Of a stretch of 64,000 nucleotides of DNA, positions 61,499 through 64,000 are shown one piece after another. A program made the translations under genes and the position numbers. Under the pieces are notes generated by a model, which made no database searches, had not been told where the DNA came from, and saw only the letters and a list, made by a program, of their open reading frames with translations. The DNA is from Gluconacetobacter azotocaptans. GTDB taxonomy: Bacteria > Pseudomonadota > Alphaproteobacteria > Acetobacterales > Acetobacteraceae. Position 1 is the first letter of the stretch. Each line of letters begins with the position of its first letter. The DNA lies in contig NZ_JABEQF010000006.1 of assembly GCF_014174355.1 (NCBI RefSeq), positions 124,001-188,000 on the forward strand. Reading direction: 5' to 3'.

Positions 61499-61588
61499 GA
61501 CCCGCAGACCCTTCGGGCGATGGTCCGGATTCGAGCCGAGCGGGGACACCCGCCCGACTCATTCGGGGTCTCTACTGCCCCTGTGTCA

Positions 61589-62758
61589 TCAAGGCTTCAT
61601 GACGACCTTGATGCATCCATCGCGTTTGTCGCGGAACGTCTTGTAAAGTTCGGGTCCGTCTTCCAGCGTGGCCCGATGCGTGATGACGAAGGACGGGTCG
61701 ATGTCGCCCTTGACGATCCTGTCCATCAGCATCGGCAGGTAGTGCTGTACGGGTGTCTGGCCCATGCGGAACGTCAGGCCCCGGTTGATTGCCGACCCCA
61801 TCGGAATTTTGTCGAGAAGACCGCCATAGACGCCGACGATGGAAACAGTTCCGAAATTCCTGCAGCACATGATGGCCTGTCGCAGCACATGGGGGCGGTC
61901 GGTTCCCAGGAAGGTCGCCGTCTTGATGCGGTCCACCACCGCGTCGATGCCGCTCCAGGTGTCGGGCTCGGTGCCAACGGCATCGATGCATGCATCGGCG
62001 CCACGGCCACCTGTCAGGTCCTGGATGCGCTCGTAGACGTTTTCGGTCTTGAAATCGATCGTCTGAGCACCGGCGTCGCGGGCCAGGGCGAGCCGTTCGG
62101 GGATGGTATCGACAGCGAGAACCCGTTCGGCGCCCAGAAGAAAGGCGCTGCGGATTGCCATTTGTCCCACGGGGCCGCAGCCCCAGATGGCAATCGTCTG
62201 TCCGGGCTGGATATTGCAGAATTCCGCAGCCATGTAGCCCGTGGGAAAGATATCCGACAGAAACAGCGCCTGTTCGTCCGTCAACTGGTCCGGCACCTTG
62301 ATCGGTCCGACATCGGCGTAGGGAACGCGCAAATATTCCGCCTGTCCGCCCGCATAGCCGCCCAGAAGGTGGGAATAGCCGAACAGGCCGGCCGGCGAAT
62401 GGCCCCAAAGCTGCTCGGCCTTGGCATGGTCCGGATTGGTCCGTTCGCAGCCCGAGTAAAAGCCCTTCATGCAAAAGAAACATTCCCCGCACGCGATGGT
62501 GAAGGGGACCACCACGCGGTCCCCGACCTTGAGATCCCCGGCGTTTTTTCCGACCTCCATCACCTCGCCCATGGTTTCATGGCCAAGGACGTCGCCCCGG
62601 TGCATCTCCGGTATCATTCCGTCGAAAATATGCAGGTCCGACCCACATATTGCGCAGGCGGTCACCCGTATGATCGCATCCCGGCTGTTTTCAAGAATGG
62701 GGTCCCGGACGCTTTCGCAGCGGATGTCGCTCTTGCCGTGCCATACCAGTGCTTTCAT
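61589..62758 (-). CDS. zinc-dependent alcohol/formaldehyde dehydrogenase-like
   Basis: A 389-residue MDR enzyme. Catalytic zinc ligands are in [10 protein letters not shown] and GHETMGEV; the structural zinc cysteines are in [15 protein letters not shown]. The NAD site is GCGPVGQMA. The overall form is closest to glutathione-independent formaldehyde dehydrogenase-like proteins. It is 51 bases downstream of the SDR gene on the same strand; the two may detoxify aldehydes under stress. Confidence 0.87.
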   Translation of the reverse strand: MKALVWHGKSDIRCESVRDPILENSRDAIIRVTACAICGSDLHIFDGMIPEMHRGDVLGHETMGEVMEVGKNAGDLKVGDRVVVPFTIACGECFFCMKGFYSGCERTNPDHAKAEQLWGHSPAGLFGYSHLLGGYAGGQAEYLRVPYADVGPIKVPDQLTDEQALFLSDIFPTGYMAAEFCNIQPGQTIAIWGCGPVGQMAIRSAFLLGAERVLAVDTIPERLALARDAGAQTIDFKTENVYERIQDLTGGRGADACIDAVGTEPDTWSGIDAVVDRIKTATFLGTDRPHVLRQAIMCCRNFGTVSIVGVYGGLLDKIPMGSAINRGLTFRMGQTPVQHYLPMLMDRIVKGDIDPSFVITHRATLEDGPELYKTFRDKRDGCIKVVMKP

Positions 62759-62809
62759 GGATCATCTCCTTGCCGGGGCGGCGGGCCGCCCGGACGGCGT
62801 TTCCCACGG

Positions 62810-63667
62810 TCACAACATCGGCCGCCCCCCGGTGACGGGGACGATGGCGGAGGTCATGTAGCTTCCCTCGTCCGACGCCAGCAGGACGTAGGCCGGCGCG
62901 ACCTCGGCCGGTTGTCCGGCGCGGCCCATCGGCGTGTTCTGCCCGAATGTCCGCACGGCCTCGGGCGGCATGGTCGAGGGGATCAGCGGCGTCCAGATCG
63001 GCCCAGGTGCGACGGCGTTGACCCGTATGCCCTGCGGCGCCAGAAGCTGCCCCAGACCGGCCGTGAAGTTCGCGATGGCGCCCTTGGTCGCGGCATAGGC
63101 CAGCAGGTGCGGAGACGGTGACGTCGCATTGATCGAGGTGGTGTTGACGATCGCGGCGCCAGGCTTCATGTGCGGCACCGCCGCCTGGCAGAGAAAGAAC
63201 ATGCTGTAGATGTTGGTGCGGAACGTCGAGTCCCACTCGGCCTCGTCGATATCTTCCAGCTTTTCGATGCTTTTCTGATGCGCGGCATTGTTCACCAGGA
63301 TGTCGATGCCCCCGAAGGCGTCGACCGTGCGCTGGACGAGCATGATGCACTGCTGCTTGTCCGCCACGTCGCCGGGCAGAAGGATGGCCTTGCGACCGGC
63401 CTTTTCCACCCATGACGCGGTCTCGCGCGCGTCATCGTGCTCGTTATAATAGGCAATGGCGATATCGGCACCTTCGCGCGCGAAGGCGATCGCCACGGCC
63501 CGGCCGATTCCGGAATCCGCGCCGGTAATCAGGGCGCGCTTACCCGCCAGCCGTCCCGAACCGTGGTAGGAGGTTTCGCTGTGGCCGGGCTTCGGCCGCA
63601 TGGCGTCGGTGCGGCCCGGTGGCTGCTGTTGCTGCCCGGCGAAGCTCTCGTCGCTGTTCTCTGTCAT
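62810..63667 (-). CDS. SDR-family oxidoreductase, YghA-like
   Basis: A 285-residue short-chain dehydrogenase. An N-terminal extension of about 40 residues, rich in Gln and Pro, precedes the core GADSGIGRAV, NNAAHQKS, NTTSINA and YAATKGAIANF with YxxxK. Such extended SDRs (YghA/YhxC) reduce aldehydes and are common in stress clusters. The start at 63667 has GGAGAGG upstream; the frame upstream to 63751 is unsupported. Confidence 0.87.
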   Translation of the reverse strand: MTENSDESFAGQQQQPPGRTDAMRPKPGHSETSYHGSGRLAGKRALITGADSGIGRAVAIAFAREGADIAIAYYNEHDDARETASWVEKAGRKAILLPGDVADKQQCIMLVQRTVDAFGGIDILVNNAAHQKSIEKLEDIDEAEWDSTFRTNIYSMFFLCQAAVPHMKPGAAIVNTTSINATSPSPHLLAYAATKGAIANFTAGLGQLLAPQGIRVNAVAPGPIWTPLIPSTMPPEAVRTFGQNTPMGRAGQPAEVAPAYVLLASDEGSYMTSAIVPVTGGRPML

Positions 63668-64000
63668 GCGGCCTCTCCATCGTGGTGAAGATGCGTCCGG
63701 CCGGTTTTCATGCCTTGCGTGGGGGCGGCCGATGACGTGCATGCCGTTCATCCCCGACCGCTATGTCGCGCCGAGGCGTGCTGTCTACGCGGCAGGACAG
63801 GAGGGGTTTCTCCATACCGTTCCAAGGATTTGGCAAAAGCAGGATGGTGCGGGGAACCGGTTGGGGCACCGCGCCGTTGAGTTCGTCCCGGCTGCATCCG
63901 CCGGGCTGCTTCCTCGTGGGACACCCGGAAGGGAATGAGGAAAAACGATGATATTACAACAATAATATGAGGATATATGAGGATATACGGGAGGATCGAT
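63668..64000. other. upstream region of the SDR gene, no gene seen
   Basis: About 330 bases to the right edge. It presumably holds the promoter of the SDR/dehydrogenase pair. The last 60 bases are AT-rich with repeated GAGGATAT units (GAGGATATATGAGGATATACG). No coding frame is convincing. Confidence 0.4.

Noticed and set aside
1-64000. CRISPR arrays, rRNA or tRNA genes
   Set aside because: No regularly spaced repeats, no cloverleaf-like sequence with an identifiable T-loop, and no rRNA segments were noticed on reading either strand.

Overview
The window looks like a chromosomal stretch of a high-GC alphaproteobacterium, most likely an acetic acid bacterium (Acetobacteraceae). This is an inference. 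It rests on a membrane-bound PQQ glucose dehydrogenase of the acetic-acid-bacterial kind, a periplasmic/oxidative enzyme set (molybdenum hydroxylase, TPP-dependent pyruvate-type enzyme, c- and b-type cytochromes), several TonB-dependent receptors and many insertion-sequence scars. No rRNA, tRNA or CRISPR array was seen.

Positions 1-17,300 form an accessory catabolic and regulatory region. A minus-strand operon (FadR-type regulator, class I glutamine amidotransferase, polyamine-type binding protein, M24-family protein running off the left edge) has ATGA overlaps at all three junctions. It is divergent from a creatinase-like M24 protein. Next come a LysR/VOC pair, an amidase/DUF2848/MFS set with its LysR regulator, a decayed threonine-dehydratase-like gene, remnants of biotin carboxylase and its carrier beside a DUF1445 gene and an MFS transporter, and a second LysR/VOC pair. 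Five LysR genes lie within about 13 kb, which fits modular uptake and hydrolysis of amide- or amino-acid-like compounds.

Positions 18,000-26,000 hold a TonB-dependent receptor and then a mobile-element zone: an lhr helicase tail cut off by a complete IS3-family element, a mazEF-type toxin-antitoxin pair with a clear promoter/operator, two small downstream ORFs (one apparently frameshifted), an MFS exporter, and a broken IS3-type element whose interior holds a fragment of a medium-chain dehydrogenase gene.

Positions 26,000-42,800 look like an envelope nutrient/metal uptake region. An RpiR regulator is divergent from a five-gene ABC operon (binding protein, fused permease, ATPase, then a FetAB-like ATPase and permease). 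It is followed by a TonB-dependent receptor, a secreted beta-propeller, a second TonB-dependent receptor with a histidine-rich N-terminus, a secreted phosphoesterase translationally coupled to a di-haem peroxidase, a cytochrome b561 and a convergent cytochrome c. The plausible theme is outer-membrane import plus periplasmic redox and phosphate-ester processing; the substrate cannot be read from sequence.

Positions 43,000-48,200 contain an integrase remnant, an intact threonine-dehydratase-like gene, a 22-bp perfect inverted repeat with an internally deleted IS5-family transposase, and small metabolic genes. Positions 48,200-57,800 encode oxidative metabolism: a three-subunit PaoABC-like aldehyde oxidoreductase, a divergent TPP enzyme, an SDR and the PQQ glucose dehydrogenase. 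Positions 57,800-63,700 resemble a general-stress cluster: a KGG-repeat protein, a duplicated DUF6328 membrane protein, a 23-residue membrane peptide with a membrane protein, a YciE-like ferritin-fold protein, a formaldehyde-dehydrogenase-like enzyme and an SDR.
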